Positions 9,018 through 18,521 of a stretch of 30,703 nt of DNA are shown here, in pieces. Numbering within the stretch: position 1 is the first letter of the stretch; every line of letters starts with the position of its first letter. Below the pieces are notes generated by a model. It was not told the DNA's origin, ran no database searches, and was given only the letters and a program-made list of their open reading frames with translations. The stretch comes from Stentor coeruleus (Eukaryota; Ciliophora; Heterotrichea; Heterotrichida; Stentoridae). The stretch spans positions 1-30,703 of the forward strand of contig MPUH01000884.1 of assembly GCA_001970955.1 (NCBI GenBank). The letters run 5' to 3'. The position numbers and the translations under genes were made by a program.

Positions 9018-10502
9018 ATGTATTTTCAATTGAAAAAAGTACCTGATTATGTTGTGGAAAATAAAATAGACCAACTTGAAAAACAAGGAATATTTTTATA
9101 TAATCATTGCTCAAGCATTAGTTGTGCTGTTGTCTCAGATGACCTTAAATATCTTATCACAGGCTCAGGAACTTCTTGTGATATAGATGACTTCAGTATT
9201 CATATATGGGACTTAATAACATCCCAACAAGTTTTCAGTCTCAGACACCTTCCTAAAAGTGTAACTCGTATATCAATTTCCCCTGATAACTCATCTATTT
9301 TAATAACCCTAAAAAGTACTTCATTATATTATACTGAACTTTGGTCCTCATCATCTATAAAAAACCTCTTAGAAAGTCAATCATTAATAATCCTAACCTC
9401 AATGATCTCTAATAATCATGGGCTTTTTTTCACACAACAAAAGAAACTTTCACTGATAAACTTTTATACTAGAGAATTACTTTTGATAATCAGTTATGAA
9501 AATGAAAAAAATATAGGATGTATGGCTTTAAAAAACAATTTTTTTGCTTTTGGGACTAATACTGGTGTTTTAAATGTTTGTCTATATGAAAATGTTTTTT
9601 TAAATAAACCTTTTGTAGTTAGTAAAGGGAGAATTAAGGATATGAATTTTGATAATGAAGGCAAGTTTTTGATATTTACAGCATTAAATACTAAAGGTGA
9701 GAGAAGGATTTTTATATGGGATATTGAATTAAATAAAATATTTAGGAAGATAAAAATAGGAGAATTTAATGCTATGAAAATATGTTATAGTTATCAACTG
9801 AATATACTTGTAACTAACAATTATAATACATTTAGAGTATGGAATTTAAATAACGAAGAGGGTTTTAAAACATTAAATTTTGATTTGGCTCGTGAATTTT
9901 TCCTGGTAAAATGCTTTTTGGTAGTTATAATGACTGGGGTTTATAATTATAAAAACAAAAACAAAATTGCGGTTTATAATATACAAAATATGCAAGATTG
10001 GTATATATTTAATGGGCATATAGGAATTATTACTTGTATTAAAATAGATAAAGCAAAGAATGTTTTGGTTAGTGGCAGTTTAGATGGTCAAATAATTTTA
10101 TGGGATCTTAAAAGTAAGAAAGTCATAAGGAAATTTATAGATCAAACAGATGGGGTGATTTCTTTAGATTTTGATGAAAACCATGTTTATGTTGTATCAG
10201 GTTCAATAGAAAAATCTTGTCATATATGGGATTTTAATACTGGGAATATAATTGAGATTATTAGAGAAAATCCTGGTTGGGTCACAGATGTCAAAATTTA
10301 CCCAAATCTTCAATTTATAGCTTTTGCGTGTTGTTTAAACAATGAAATTAATGTTTATGATATTAAAAAGAAAAAAAAGAAAACCATGAAATTGATTGAT
10401 AGTTATTTTATAATGTCTATCGCCTTTTTAAACAATTGCAAATATGCAGTGGTCAATGGGATTAGATCAGAAATTTCAAAAATTTTAATATTAAAACTAT
10501 AA
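9018..10502 (+). CDS. WD40-repeat protein
   Basis: A 494-residue beta-propeller protein. WD-type strand ends are visible throughout: FSIHIWDL (about 54-61), RRIFIWDIEL, TFRVWNLNN, GHIGIITCIKIDKAKNVLVS followed by GQIILWDLKS, CHIWDFNTGN and EINVYDIKKK. This gives about seven blades, enough for a closed propeller. No additional catalytic or targeting domain is present, so the partner and pathway cannot be read from sequence. The ATG at 9018 is in good context (TATAAAATG). The gene is divergent from the actin-like gene, its start only 47 bp away. The coding strand becomes G-rich and C-poor towards the 3' end. No introns. Confidence 0.85.
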   Translation: MYFQLKKVPDYVVENKIDQLEKQGIFLYNHCSSISCAVVSDDLKYLITGSGTSCDIDDFSIHIWDLITSQQVFSLRHLPKSVTRISISPDNSSILITLKSTSLYYTELWSSSSIKNLLESQSLIILTSMISNNHGLFFTQQKKLSLINFYTRELLLIISYENEKNIGCMALKNNFFAFGTNTGVLNVCLYENVFLNKPFVVSKGRIKDMNFDNEGKFLIFTALNTKGERRIFIWDIELNKIFRKIKIGEFNAMKICYSYQLNILVTNNYNTFRVWNLNNEEGFKTLNFDLAREFFLVKCFLVVIMTGVYNYKNKNKIAVYNIQNMQDWYIFNGHIGIITCIKIDKAKNVLVSGSLDGQIILWDLKSKKVIRKFIDQTDGVISLDFDENHVYVVSGSIEKSCHIWDFNTGNIIEIIRENPGWVTDVKIYPNLQFIAFACCLNNEINVYDIKKKKKKTMKLIDSYFIMSIAFLNNCKYAVVNGIRSEISKILILKL

Positions 10503-10998
10503 AAATATTTTTATAAGCACTTTTCTTTAGATTATACAAAATATATATGATATTCATATATAAACTTGTTTTTCAGGTTCATGATATAATTATTGTAAAT
10601 TAATTCATATCAAGAGGATATGTTATAAGATTATATATTCTTTAGATCATAGCTTTAAGTTATGCAAAATATAAGCAAAAATGGTTCAAGTAGTTTTTAA
10701 TATAAGTAAATTTAAAGGATTATATAAAAAATACTTAAAATTCCTATAATCTCTATAAAGCGTTATTACTATCAAAATTCCATAAAAAAACTCAAGTAAA
10801 AATTAACTAAACCTACCAATTCTTTTACACACGCCTATAATTTTTGAATAATCCTAAACATAAAACCCACACTCTTTAAAAAAAAAATCTTCTTATCTAC
10901 TTTTCAAACCTAAAGCCACCATCACACCCAAAAACTAAATTTCCCCTAACACCCAAAATCTTAAAATCTAATCTATCTATTTATATCATCTACTTACA
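10503..10998. other. Convergent intergenic spacer
   Basis: 496 bp between the 3' ends of the WD40 and cyclin genes. Very AT-rich; the right half (10860-10998) is C-rich on the plus strand, matching the 3' flank of a minus-strand gene. Nothing else recognised. Confidence 0.5.
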
Positions 10999-11466
10999 TT
11001 AAGGCTGTTGCTTCTTACCGAAATATTCGATTAATGTGTTGTAATAGTTTTCATACTCTTCATTCGAAACATAAAGCCTAAAATCAATGTAAACAAGGAA
11101 CTCCATTTCAAGGGTATTAAGTTCAGGGTTTGCAATTCCCCCAACTTTGCTATAATACGAGTTTTTGTAATACCGGTCCTCAAAGAACTTAGCCGCAACA
11201 ACTAAAGCTGAAAGGAAAAGCCTATGAATGCAATAAATGTTCAAAACGAGGTCAGTTTTCTTAGCTGTAACCCTGTCCAAATAGATTAAAGCCAGAATAT
11301 AAGTTTCTTCTGAACATTTCATATACTGCTCAAGGCGCTTCAAATAAAGTCTTATGCTGATGCTTGGGGGTTTGTTTGTGTGAAAAAAAGTTGTCGTTGA
11401 GTGCCGAGTGCTTGTGATCCCCAAGTAGGTTTCCAGGACATTAGTTACAGCTTCTACGACTGACAT
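10999..11466 (-). CDS. PHO80/U-type cyclin
   Basis: A 155-residue single-domain cyclin. Residues 2-30 match the leading helix of PHO80-like cyclins (SVVEAVTNVLETYL, then TFFHTNKPPSISIRLYLKRL), followed by the box core CSEETYILALIYLDRV (about 51-66), LNIYCIHRLFLSALVVAAKF (75-95), the YYKNSYYSKVGGI segment and ELNTLEMEFLVYIDFRLYVS near the end. This is the compact PHO80/cyclin-P/U type, which partners Pho85-like or other CDKs; ciliates have many. The length is normal for the family and the first codons lie within the conserved domain, so the start at 11466 is probably right. The start is only 4 nt from the divergent OST3/6-type gene, so transcription must begin inside the neighbour's coding region. 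Ends in TAA. Confidence 0.9.
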   Translation of the reverse strand: MSVVEAVTNVLETYLGITSTRHSTTTFFHTNKPPSISIRLYLKRLEQYMKCSEETYILALIYLDRVTAKKTDLVLNIYCIHRLFLSALVVAAKFFEDRYYKNSYYSKVGGIANPELNTLEMEFLVYIDFRLYVSNEEYENYYNTLIEYFGKKQQP

Positions 11467-11470
11467 ATTA

Positions 11471-12529
11471 ATGGTGAGACTTTTCTTATTGATTTGCTGC
11501 TTGGGTGTTGTGATGAAAGTTCAATGCCAGGAACAACAGACTAAAGTTGAGACCCTTTTGGAGCTATCAAAAACCCATGATGTGATATCTTTAACAGCTG
11601 AAACCTTTAAAAAGTATGTTGTTGATCAATCGCGTCAGTATATAATCGTCGTGTTTTTCAGTTCTTATATGTACAAGTCTCAATGTCCTGGTTGTCAAGC
11701 CCTCGAACCTATATTCAATGAAATCGCATACTCATATAAAGCACTTGGGCATACAAAACCTAAAGATCAAAACGAAAACAAAGCCAAACCTGTTTTTTTT
11801 GCCTTTTTAGACTATGGCCAAGAAACCCAAATCATATATCAAAAGTTTGGCTTTTCTAACATCCCAAATATTTATGTGTCAACAAAAAGCTTTACTGAAG
11901 AAACCACATCCTACTCAATCGACAGGTCAAAACTTTGGGAATATCGTGACGGCCAAGAAATCACTTCTAACAAAATCCTCGACTTCATCAACAAAAAAAC
12001 CGAACGTGATGTGACAATCCAAAAAAGTTTACTTCAAACTATTCTTCCTATATCAATAGTCTTAACAATACTCATTTTGATATTCGCTTTAGTTTATTTC
12101 ATCAAACACAACTTTACTAGTCCTAAACTTTGGTGGTTTGGCTGTACAATTATTTATATAACCTGTATGGCTGGTGTTGTTTATGATATTATCCATTCTT
12201 CATCTTTAATAGGGACAAATCCTCAAACAGGTGAAGATGAATTCATAGCTCAAGGTCCTCGTTCTCAATATATCCTCGAAGGTTTCCTTATGAGTTTTCT
12301 TATATCATTAGGTAGTTTAGGTCTAATTCTCCTAAACTCAACAGCAAATTATAAGAATTCTTGGCTTATGAGACTTATTGGGATTTTCAGTATTGCCTTA
12401 ATATTGTATTCAATCTATCAAGTATCTTTTGCTTATAAGAATAAAGTCAGTTGGTATACTCCAAGCTTTGACCCACCATCACATTATAAAAAAGGAGGTC
12501 TTATTGCTGATCAAGGGAATAGTTTTTAA
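11471..12529 (+). CDS. OST3/OST6-family oligosaccharyltransferase subunit
   Basis: A 352-residue ER membrane protein. It has a signal peptide 1-19 (MVRLFLLICCLGVVMKVQC), a lumenal thioredoxin-like domain with the redox motif CPGC (Cys72, Cys75), preceded by IIVVFFSS, and four membrane helices near 190-211, 219-241, 267-289 and 299-321. This is the layout of yeast Ost3/Ost6 and animal TUSC3/MAGT1. These subunits hold substrate cysteines by mixed disulfides so that the oligosaccharyltransferase can N-glycosylate nearby sites. The C-terminal tail ends KKGGLIADQGNSF; no KKXX retrieval signal is present. The signal peptide supports the ATG at 11471, which makes the 4-nt spacing to the cyclin start hard to avoid. 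Ends in TAA. Confidence 0.93.
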   Translation: MVRLFLLICCLGVVMKVQCQEQQTKVETLLELSKTHDVISLTAETFKKYVVDQSRQYIIVVFFSSYMYKSQCPGCQALEPIFNEIAYSYKALGHTKPKDQNENKAKPVFFAFLDYGQETQIIYQKFGFSNIPNIYVSTKSFTEETTSYSIDRSKLWEYRDGQEITSNKILDFINKKTERDVTIQKSLLQTILPISIVLTILILIFALVYFIKHNFTSPKLWWFGCTIIYITCMAGVVYDIIHSSSLIGTNPQTGEDEFIAQGPRSQYILEGFLMSFLISLGSLGLILLNSTANYKNSWLMRLIGIFSIALILYSIYQVSFAYKNKVSWYTPSFDPPSHYKKGGLIADQGNSF

Positions 12530-12621
12530 TAGAAAATCGTTATTTTTAGGTAAAATTTGAGGTTAGAAGATTTTTTAATATTTATAGGCTTTTAAGATAT
12601 AAAACTCCAAATAAGTTATAA

Positions 12622-13581
12622 ATGGCCCAAACATTAAAACTTGAGGATTTAGAAATTATGCGCACTCTGGGCACTGGAGCATTTGGTAGGGTTAGGATAG
12701 CGAGGGTTAAAGCTACAGGAGAGTTTATTGCTTTAAAGTCTTTGAAAAAACAACATATCATTAGAACTAAACAAGTTGATCATGTGGCAAGTGAACATCA
12801 TATATTAAGAATAACGAACCACCCATTTCTTGTAAATTTGAAAGGGTTTTGCCAAGACCCTTCTTATTTGTACTTTGGAATGGAGTTTGTTCCAGGTGGG
12901 GATTTGTTTACTTATTTAAGAAAAGTTGGTAAGTTCGATTCAACACAAGCCATGCTTTTCGCAGGACAGATATCTTTAATGTTTGAATACTTACATTCAA
13001 TGAATATTATATATCGTGACTTAAAACCTGAAAACCTTCTTATTAATGCTGATGGGTATTTAAAACTGACGGATTTTGGCTTCGCCAAAATAGTTGAAGA
13101 AAGAACTTATACTTTATGTGGAACCCCTGAATATATTGCCCCTGAAGTATTACTTAATAAAGGTCATTATAAACCTGTAGATTGGTGGACTTTAGGGGTA
13201 ATTATTTATGAAATGCTTGCTGGAATTGATCCTTTTAATGATGATGATCCAATGCTTATATATCAAAAAATCTTAAAATGCAAATATCAGTTTCCAAGGA
13301 ATTTTGATACCCATGCGAAAAGTTTGGTTAAACATTTATTGGTTATTGACTTAAGTAAAAGGTATGGGAATCTTAAGAAAAAAGCTGAGGATATTAAAAG
13401 ACATAGATGGTTTAAGAATTTGGATTGGGATGAATTAGTCAATAAAAATATCAAAATGCCTTATGTGCCGTTTTTACCTAGTGCTGGAGATACGTCGCAT
13501 TTTGTGGAATATCCTGATTCTTATTCGAATGCACCAGCACTGAATTCTGCACATGACCCTTTTATTAATTGGAACTCTTAG
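12622..13581 (+). CDS. PKA-like AGC serine/threonine kinase
   Basis: A 319-residue kinase with all catalytic elements: glycine loop GTGAFGRV (17-24), Lys39 in IALKSL, Glu58 on helix C, YRDLKPEN (131-138, Asp133), DFG (151-153), activation loop RTYTLCGTPEYIAPE with the PKA-type Thr164, and the DWW motif (187-189). It is closest in type to cAMP-dependent kinase catalytic subunits. The N terminus is very short, starting nine residues before the kinase core, with no myristoylation site. The C-tail ends DPFINWNS, where FINW sits at the place of the AGC hydrophobic motif (FxxF) but with Trp. The gene begins 92 bp after the OST3/6-type gene on the same strand. Ends in TAG. No introns. Confidence 0.92.
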   Translation: MAQTLKLEDLEIMRTLGTGAFGRVRIARVKATGEFIALKSLKKQHIIRTKQVDHVASEHHILRITNHPFLVNLKGFCQDPSYLYFGMEFVPGGDLFTYLRKVGKFDSTQAMLFAGQISLMFEYLHSMNIIYRDLKPENLLINADGYLKLTDFGFAKIVEERTYTLCGTPEYIAPEVLLNKGHYKPVDWWTLGVIIYEMLAGIDPFNDDDPMLIYQKILKCKYQFPRNFDTHAKSLVKHLLVIDLSKRYGNLKKKAEDIKRHRWFKNLDWDELVNKNIKMPYVPFLPSAGDTSHFVEYPDSYSNAPALNSAHDPFINWNS

Positions 13582-13862
13582 TATAGTTAAAATATTTTCC
13601 TTAAGGTATTTGAGATGATTTTTCGGTAAAGGTTTTAAGTTTTTTGGATCTGATTTTATATATAAATACTTAATTTTCTATAAAAATACCTAGCTTTCTA
13701 TAAAAAATACCAACAGCATAATCAAATTTGTATATAAAAAATCATTATCATCACAACTAAACCTATAAATTCTTTTAAACCATAAAACTATCTGCAAAAT
13801 CCTAATAACCCCTGCACAATATCTAATCATAAAAAAATCCGCAAATTACTAAAACATATAAA

Positions 13863-15632
13863 ATGGATCTCAAGCATCTAATCCCCACAGTTGAAAAACA
13901 AAACGAAGAAGCCACCGAAATTGCTTTACACATGAATATCTACAACACTTACATCAAATGGCTCAAAGATAACGGTTGTCAATACCCAAGCGTAATTTCT
14001 ATCTAGTTAGAATTCCCAGTTGCATTTGGCCCATATGGAGTTATAGGAGCACGTGCATTAATCAATATCCCATCCACAAAAGTACATCCTAAACAGGGTT
14101 TCCTTTTCGTTCCATCAAAAATTATAATAAGTCCTCAAAAAGCGCGGAATAGTGAAATTGGGTTTATTTTTGACGAGCATCCACGTCTTTTTAAAACCCA
14201 TTCCCGAGCTGTAGACTATATTCTTTGGTTTTATATCACTTATGAATTTATCAAAGAAGAAAAAAGTTTCTATTATCCATATTTCATGGCTGTTGGGGAA
14301 TCAGAAATGCTCATGGATTGGTCTGAAGAGGAACTTAACGAACTACAAGACAAGTTTCTGATATTCGAATCTAAAAAACAAGAAAAAATGGCCCTTTATT
14401 ATTATGAGTCTCTATCTAGAATTTTCTCTCAATATACAGATTTTTTCCCTCAATGTACTTTACTTGGACCATTTCTATGGGCTTATAAACTTGTCACGAC
14501 TAGATCTTTTTCTCATGGTGAAGGTCTTGTTATACCTTTAGCTGATAATTTAAACCATGAAGATGTTTATGTTGATTATCTAACTTTATCAACAGGTTTC
14601 TTAGAAAAAAAAGCTCATGATCCATTAATTAATAATAAGGATTATAAAGATTTCCAAGGCATCCCAAATGAATCCTCAGCACCTATGAGATCACGGTCTC
14701 ATATGAATCGGTTAGAAAAATGCTTGAAAATTCAGAATTATGCTGAACCTCAGTTTTTGAGAAATATTTGGGAAATTGAAGAGTTTCTTGGAGATTATGA
14801 AAGTAGTAGTGATGAAGAAGAATTAGTTGAAGATAATGAGGAAGATGAGGAAAATGATGAAGAAAATGAGGATGAAGAGGATGATGAGGATGATGAAGAA
14901 TGTGATGAAATCGAAATTGATATGGCGGATAAATATTTTGTTATGAGGACTGGTAATGAAGGGGGATTTTTAAAAGGTCAACAAGTTTTTAATTGTTATG
15001 GAAGATTGAATAATACTGATTTACTTGGGGAATATGGTTTTGCTTTGTTACCGAATAGATATGATAGTGTTTATGTTAGGGTGATGAATATGTAGATGGT
15101 CAAAATGACTGGGGCGAATTATACGGGAGAAATGCCAAAAATTGATTTCTCACAGTATAAAAGGCTTAAGGATATTGTCAAGGTGTTTTATTTGAAGTAT
15201 TATAAGATAAATGAACAGTTTTTGGAATATTTTAGGAAAATTATATTGAAAAGTCCTAAGGAGGGGTTTACAATTATGGGGGAATTAAAGGTCATAACAC
15301 AAGCGGAACAGGTTTTGTTGGAGTTGATGAATTGTTATAAAACTACAATCGAACAAGATGAAATAATGCTAGCTGAAGTGCCAAGAATCCCAATAAGAAA
15401 ATGTTTTGCTTTAAGTAAATTGTATACAGGATATCGGATTTCTCAAAAAAGGATAATTTTAAGTCACTTGAGTATGATAGAAACACTCAAAGAAATATTT
15501 TGGAAAGTAATTGAGGGACAAACTATGGAAGCTGCTCATTGGAAACAAAAAACTATAGCTAATGCTAGAGTTATGTACCCATTGAGAAAATACTTAAGAG
15601 ATATACGTTTGAATGCTTTCAATAATTCTTAG
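13863..15632 (+). CDS. SET-domain methyltransferase (LSMT/SETD6-like), three exons
   Basis: The exons 13863-13991, 14007-15080 and 15096-15632 join in frame after removal of two 15-nt introns, giving 579 residues. The N-terminal exon (MDLKHLIPTVEKQNEEATEI...) leads into the SET I region (AFGPYGVIGARALINIPSTK), and the SET core shows ADNLNHE (Asn226-His227) and QQVFNCYGRLNNTDLLGEYG with Tyr374, the cofactor and catalytic motifs of Rubisco-LSMT/SETD3/SETD6 proteins. Exon 3 (from 402) matches the helical substrate-binding domain. A strongly acidic insert at about 311-348, almost all Asp/Glu, separates the two SET motifs. Substrates in this family are lysines (or histidine in SETD3 actin methylation); the target here is unknown. 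Retaining either intron would end translation at its terminal TAG. Ends in TAG. Confidence 0.88.
13992..14006 (+). other. 15-nt intron 1 of SET gene
   Basis: GTAATTTCTATCTAG. It falls between codons (phase 0, after codon 43) and its last three bases are an in-frame TAG. Removal joins an open frame with ATG 13863 to the SET-domain frame. It fits GTRANNNNTATNTAG. Confidence 0.9.
15081..15095 (+). other. 15-nt intron 2 of SET gene
   Basis: GTGATGAATATGTAG. Phase 0, after codon 401, with an in-frame terminal TAG. Removal joins the SET core (DSVYVR) to the C-terminal domain (MVKMTGANYTG). It fits GTRANNNNTATNTAG. Confidence 0.9.
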
Positions 15633-15864
15633 CTAAAAATAACCCCATCAATTAATAAGGCAAAATCTTAAAAAAAAATTATTTTTATATCCAAAAACAT
15701 AAAACTCTCAATTTTTTCTTTCCAAAACACATTTCCTACCTTAAAAATCATAATTTTTTCTTTACAATCCTTTATTGTATCTATTACAATTTCCTTATAT
15801 TTAAAGCAGATTTTCTTATTTTCCCATTTTCAATCAGATATTCAAATAAGAAAATATTCAAAAA

Positions 15865-16836
15865 ATGAAAGAACGATCTATCAACATCCTAAGTCCAGAA
15901 CCTTGTAGAAACTCAAATCGAAGTTTACTTAAGGTAAATATTATTTAGCTAGGTGGTGGTCTAAGATATGCTTTACAAAATAAAGAAAATATAAATCATT
16001 CTGTTGATTATGATAAAGAACGTGAAATTCCAAGATCTTATTCAATATTCTCAACACAAACATGCTCACCGATAAAAGATGACATTTCTGATAAAGGGCA
16101 AAGTTCAAATTTGATAGGAATTTTCAATGCTTGGAAGGAGTTTATTAAGGAAAAACATAGGTCTTGGATGCATTTGAAAGGAAAAATGGGTTGCTTTAAT
16201 ACGAAGTATCAGAAAATGTGTAGTTTTGCTTGGAAAATGAAGGAAAAACACCTGATGACGAAGATTATTTATGTGCTGAGGCTGAATGCTAAAGGGAAAA
16301 AACGTGGGGTTTTTGTTTTTATGAGGAAATATGTCAGGGGTTGGAGGAAGTTTGTCCAGAAAAGGAATAAAATCTTGACGAATTGCTATGTTTTAAGTGA
16401 AAAAGTGCTTGGGAAGTTGGAAAAACGCGTTTTCGGCATGTGGAGAAGGGTTTTAAACAAGAAAAAACTCTTGAAAAAAGTGTTTAGGATTAAAACAAAC
16501 CACGACCTTAAGAAAGCATGGAGAAAATACATCAAAAGCACAGAGAGGAAGTCGAAAATCCTAAAAACCCTACAATTTTTACTGAGCAAAAAGGGCAAAA
16601 CTATGAAAAAATCATGTGTTTCCATATGGCGAAGTAGTATTTTCATTAAAAAAAACCAAGAAACAAAGTTCAAAGCCGATTTTTTTGAAGAAAAAATCAG
16701 AGAACTCATGAAACAAATCGTCATCCAAAGCCAAGAACTAGCAAGAGAAAAGCAAGAAAGTAACGATCGAGAAACTAAAATGAAAAACATGCTCAATGCT
16801 CATGCAGACAAACTTTATCAAGAACTTACAAGATAA
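15865..16836 (+). CDS. Sfi1-like centrin-binding repeat protein, two exons
   Basis: Exons 15865-15933 and 15949-16836 join in frame to give 318 residues. From about residue 80 the protein is a very basic helix with tryptophans at near-regular spacing: Trp85, 118, 155, 188, 214 and 250 (intervals 33, 37, 33, 26, 36). Each is followed by Lys/Arg (AWKEF, AWKMK, GWRKF, MWRRV, AWRKY, IWRSS). This matches the Sfi1 repeat, a roughly 33-residue centrin-binding unit ending Wx or W-K/R. Sfi1 proteins form filaments with centrin at spindle poles and, in ciliates, in basal-body-associated contractile fibres; Stentor's myonemes are centrin-rich, so a cortical role is plausible but inferred. Residues 265-315 are a coiled coil. 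The first 80 residues are disordered and serine-rich. Ends in TAA. Confidence 0.75.
15934..15948 (+). other. 15-nt intron of Sfi1-like gene
   Basis: GTAAATATTATTTAG. Phase 0, after codon 23, ending in an in-frame TAG. Removal joins ATG 15865 to the main frame (SLLK then LGGGLRYALQ). It fits GTRANNNNTATNTAG. Confidence 0.92.
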
Positions 16837-16926
16837 AACCTTATAATTTATATAATCAAAATGTAAACATAAAAAAATATAATTTTTTCCACACTAAGAT
16901 TTTACTTTTGCTTTTATTATTTAACA

Positions 16927-17550
16927 ATGGAAACTTATGAAGATGATGAAACTACAATACATGATACTTCTAATGATGAAATAATTGTCGTAAATCAGAG
17001 AATGACGAATTTTTCTCAAGAAGTTTTTATGCGGACTTTTGGGGAAAATATACTACAGAGGGATATGAAAAAAGATCTTCCACAAGGGAAATTCCATAAA
17101 CTAGAAGAACTTGACCATCAAGAAACTTGTGAAGTTTGTAATCGTCAATTTAACAACCTGACGAATTTTGACTGGTCATGCGTATATCATCCTTTTCAAT
17201 GGAATGGATTCATTTATCGTTGTTGTGGTAAAACTAAAAAACAAAGCCCAGGTTGTAGCACATCCAAACATAAAAAAACTCAAACCCCAAAACCCCCTCA
17301 AATCTTCTTTTCATGTACATCATGTAAAGATCATGGACATACAAGTAAAGATTGTCCAAAAGATCCAAATACAAGAACAGGTGTTGATCCATTCTCAGAA
17401 CTCAATCGTATATCCCAATTAAATTTCTCAAAAATGACACCTAAAATCAAAAGCGCAAAATACGAACTGGAACGGGAAGGTTTTAATGATATAAAAGACT
17501 TACAAAAACTCATAAAAGAAAAACAATTATCACAAAATCGTAAATTTTAA
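16927..17550 (+). CDS. Zinc-binding protein with CCHC knuckle
   Basis: A 207-residue protein. An acidic N terminus is followed by a cysteine/histidine module: CEVC (68-71), SCVYHP (Cys85, His88), CCG (99-101), GC (110) and His115. This C-x2-C...C-x2-H...CC...C-x4-H pattern is typical of small zinc modules with a YHPG-like core. A classical zinc knuckle follows, CTSCKDHGHTSKDC (Cys130, Cys133, His138, Cys143), usually an RNA or single-stranded nucleic-acid binder. The C-terminal ~50 residues are helical and basic. I do not recognise the full architecture. The combination suggests nucleic-acid or protein interaction. It starts 90 bp after the Sfi1-like gene on the same strand. Ends in TAA. Confidence 0.75.
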   Translation: METYEDDETTIHDTSNDEIIVVNQRMTNFSQEVFMRTFGENILQRDMKKDLPQGKFHKLEELDHQETCEVCNRQFNNLTNFDWSCVYHPFQWNGFIYRCCGKTKKQSPGCSTSKHKKTQTPKPPQIFFSCTSCKDHGHTSKDCPKDPNTRTGVDPFSELNRISQLNFSKMTPKIKSAKYELEREGFNDIKDLQKLIKEKQLSQNRKF

Positions 17551-18521
17551 TAAAAATAAACTGATATGATAATATTTAATTGAAATTAACTTTAAAAAAT
17601 ATTTGTAACTATGTGTATTTTATTAGCAACATAAATAATAAGTATAGAATTAATTTTATTTATTATAAACCTGTAATAATAGGGGTGAAAATATAAATTT
17701 ACTTGTTTTTAAGATAATTATTTGCTTTTGAGTACTTTTTTATATTAAAGCAAAAGTTCTTGAAGGGTTAAAACAAGTATTGAGTAGGTAGTTTATATAC
17801 ATAATATATAGATTATCATAAAATTGACATATTTTAAGTATTTTTAGAATTTTTAGTTTTCTTTATTGCTTTGCGATAGGGACTAATGAGTTGCAAATAT
17901 TATTTCAACTATAAAAATTTGACTTTATAACTTGGGTTGTATTACTAGAAATATATAATTGCCAAGTTAAATCTGAAATTAAATAAGCTTAATGAATCGC
18001 TGTGATGAAATGATTTAGGATTATATGCAAATGTTTGATTTATTATAAAATACTTTAAGTTTACTGTTTGATTTATATTATAATATTTTTTTTATGGTTT
18101 AAAGGAGATTTATTAATTCTGGAGTTGAGGAATATAATGGTTTATCTAAATTTTTTGGTTATGGACAATATGCGAAATTTGGGTATTTGAAGAGTTTAAA
18201 AGATGATTTTATACTTTTGTAAATATTTAAGATATAATAAACATTAGGATTTATGTATATTCAACCTATAATCAATATCAATTAGGATTTTTTGATCAGA
18301 AAAAAATAGAAATTTGTAAAGGCAGTTTGGATTTTTGATTAAGAAAAAATAAAGTTTTTATGTTTTTTATAGGTAGATAATAATGATTTTATATATCAGG
18401 GATGTTATATTATGTTAGTTATGGCGATTTTTGATGATAAATAATTTTTTGTTTGAATTATTATTTATGATTAATGATGGCTTTTAAAAGATATCAAAAG
18501 CATAGCATTATAATTAAGAAT
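17551..18521. other. Intergenic spacer with gene relic
   Basis: About 970 bp, AT-rich. The plus strand is G-rich and C-poor from about 17690 onward, a 3'-flank signature, without the C-rich segment normally seen before a plus-strand gene. It contains the short orphan frame at 18106-18222. No RNA gene recognised. Confidence 0.5.
18106..18222 (+). pseudogene. Orphan C-terminal coding fragment
   Basis: An open stretch of 38 codons ending in TAA that reads like a protein tail (RFINSGVEEYNG, then KFFGYGQYAKFGYLKSLKDD). It is preceded in frame by TAA and has no start. No intron of 15/16 nt connects it to an upstream frame. Flanking G-richness fits a former 3' end. Family not recognised. Confidence 0.25.

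Noticed and set aside
16386-16796. Antisense frame opposite the Sfi1-like gene
   Set aside because: Its hydrophobic composition is the mirror of the lysine-rich sense strand; no domain, and the sense gene is convincing. Other antisense or offset frames inside real genes were dropped for the same reason.
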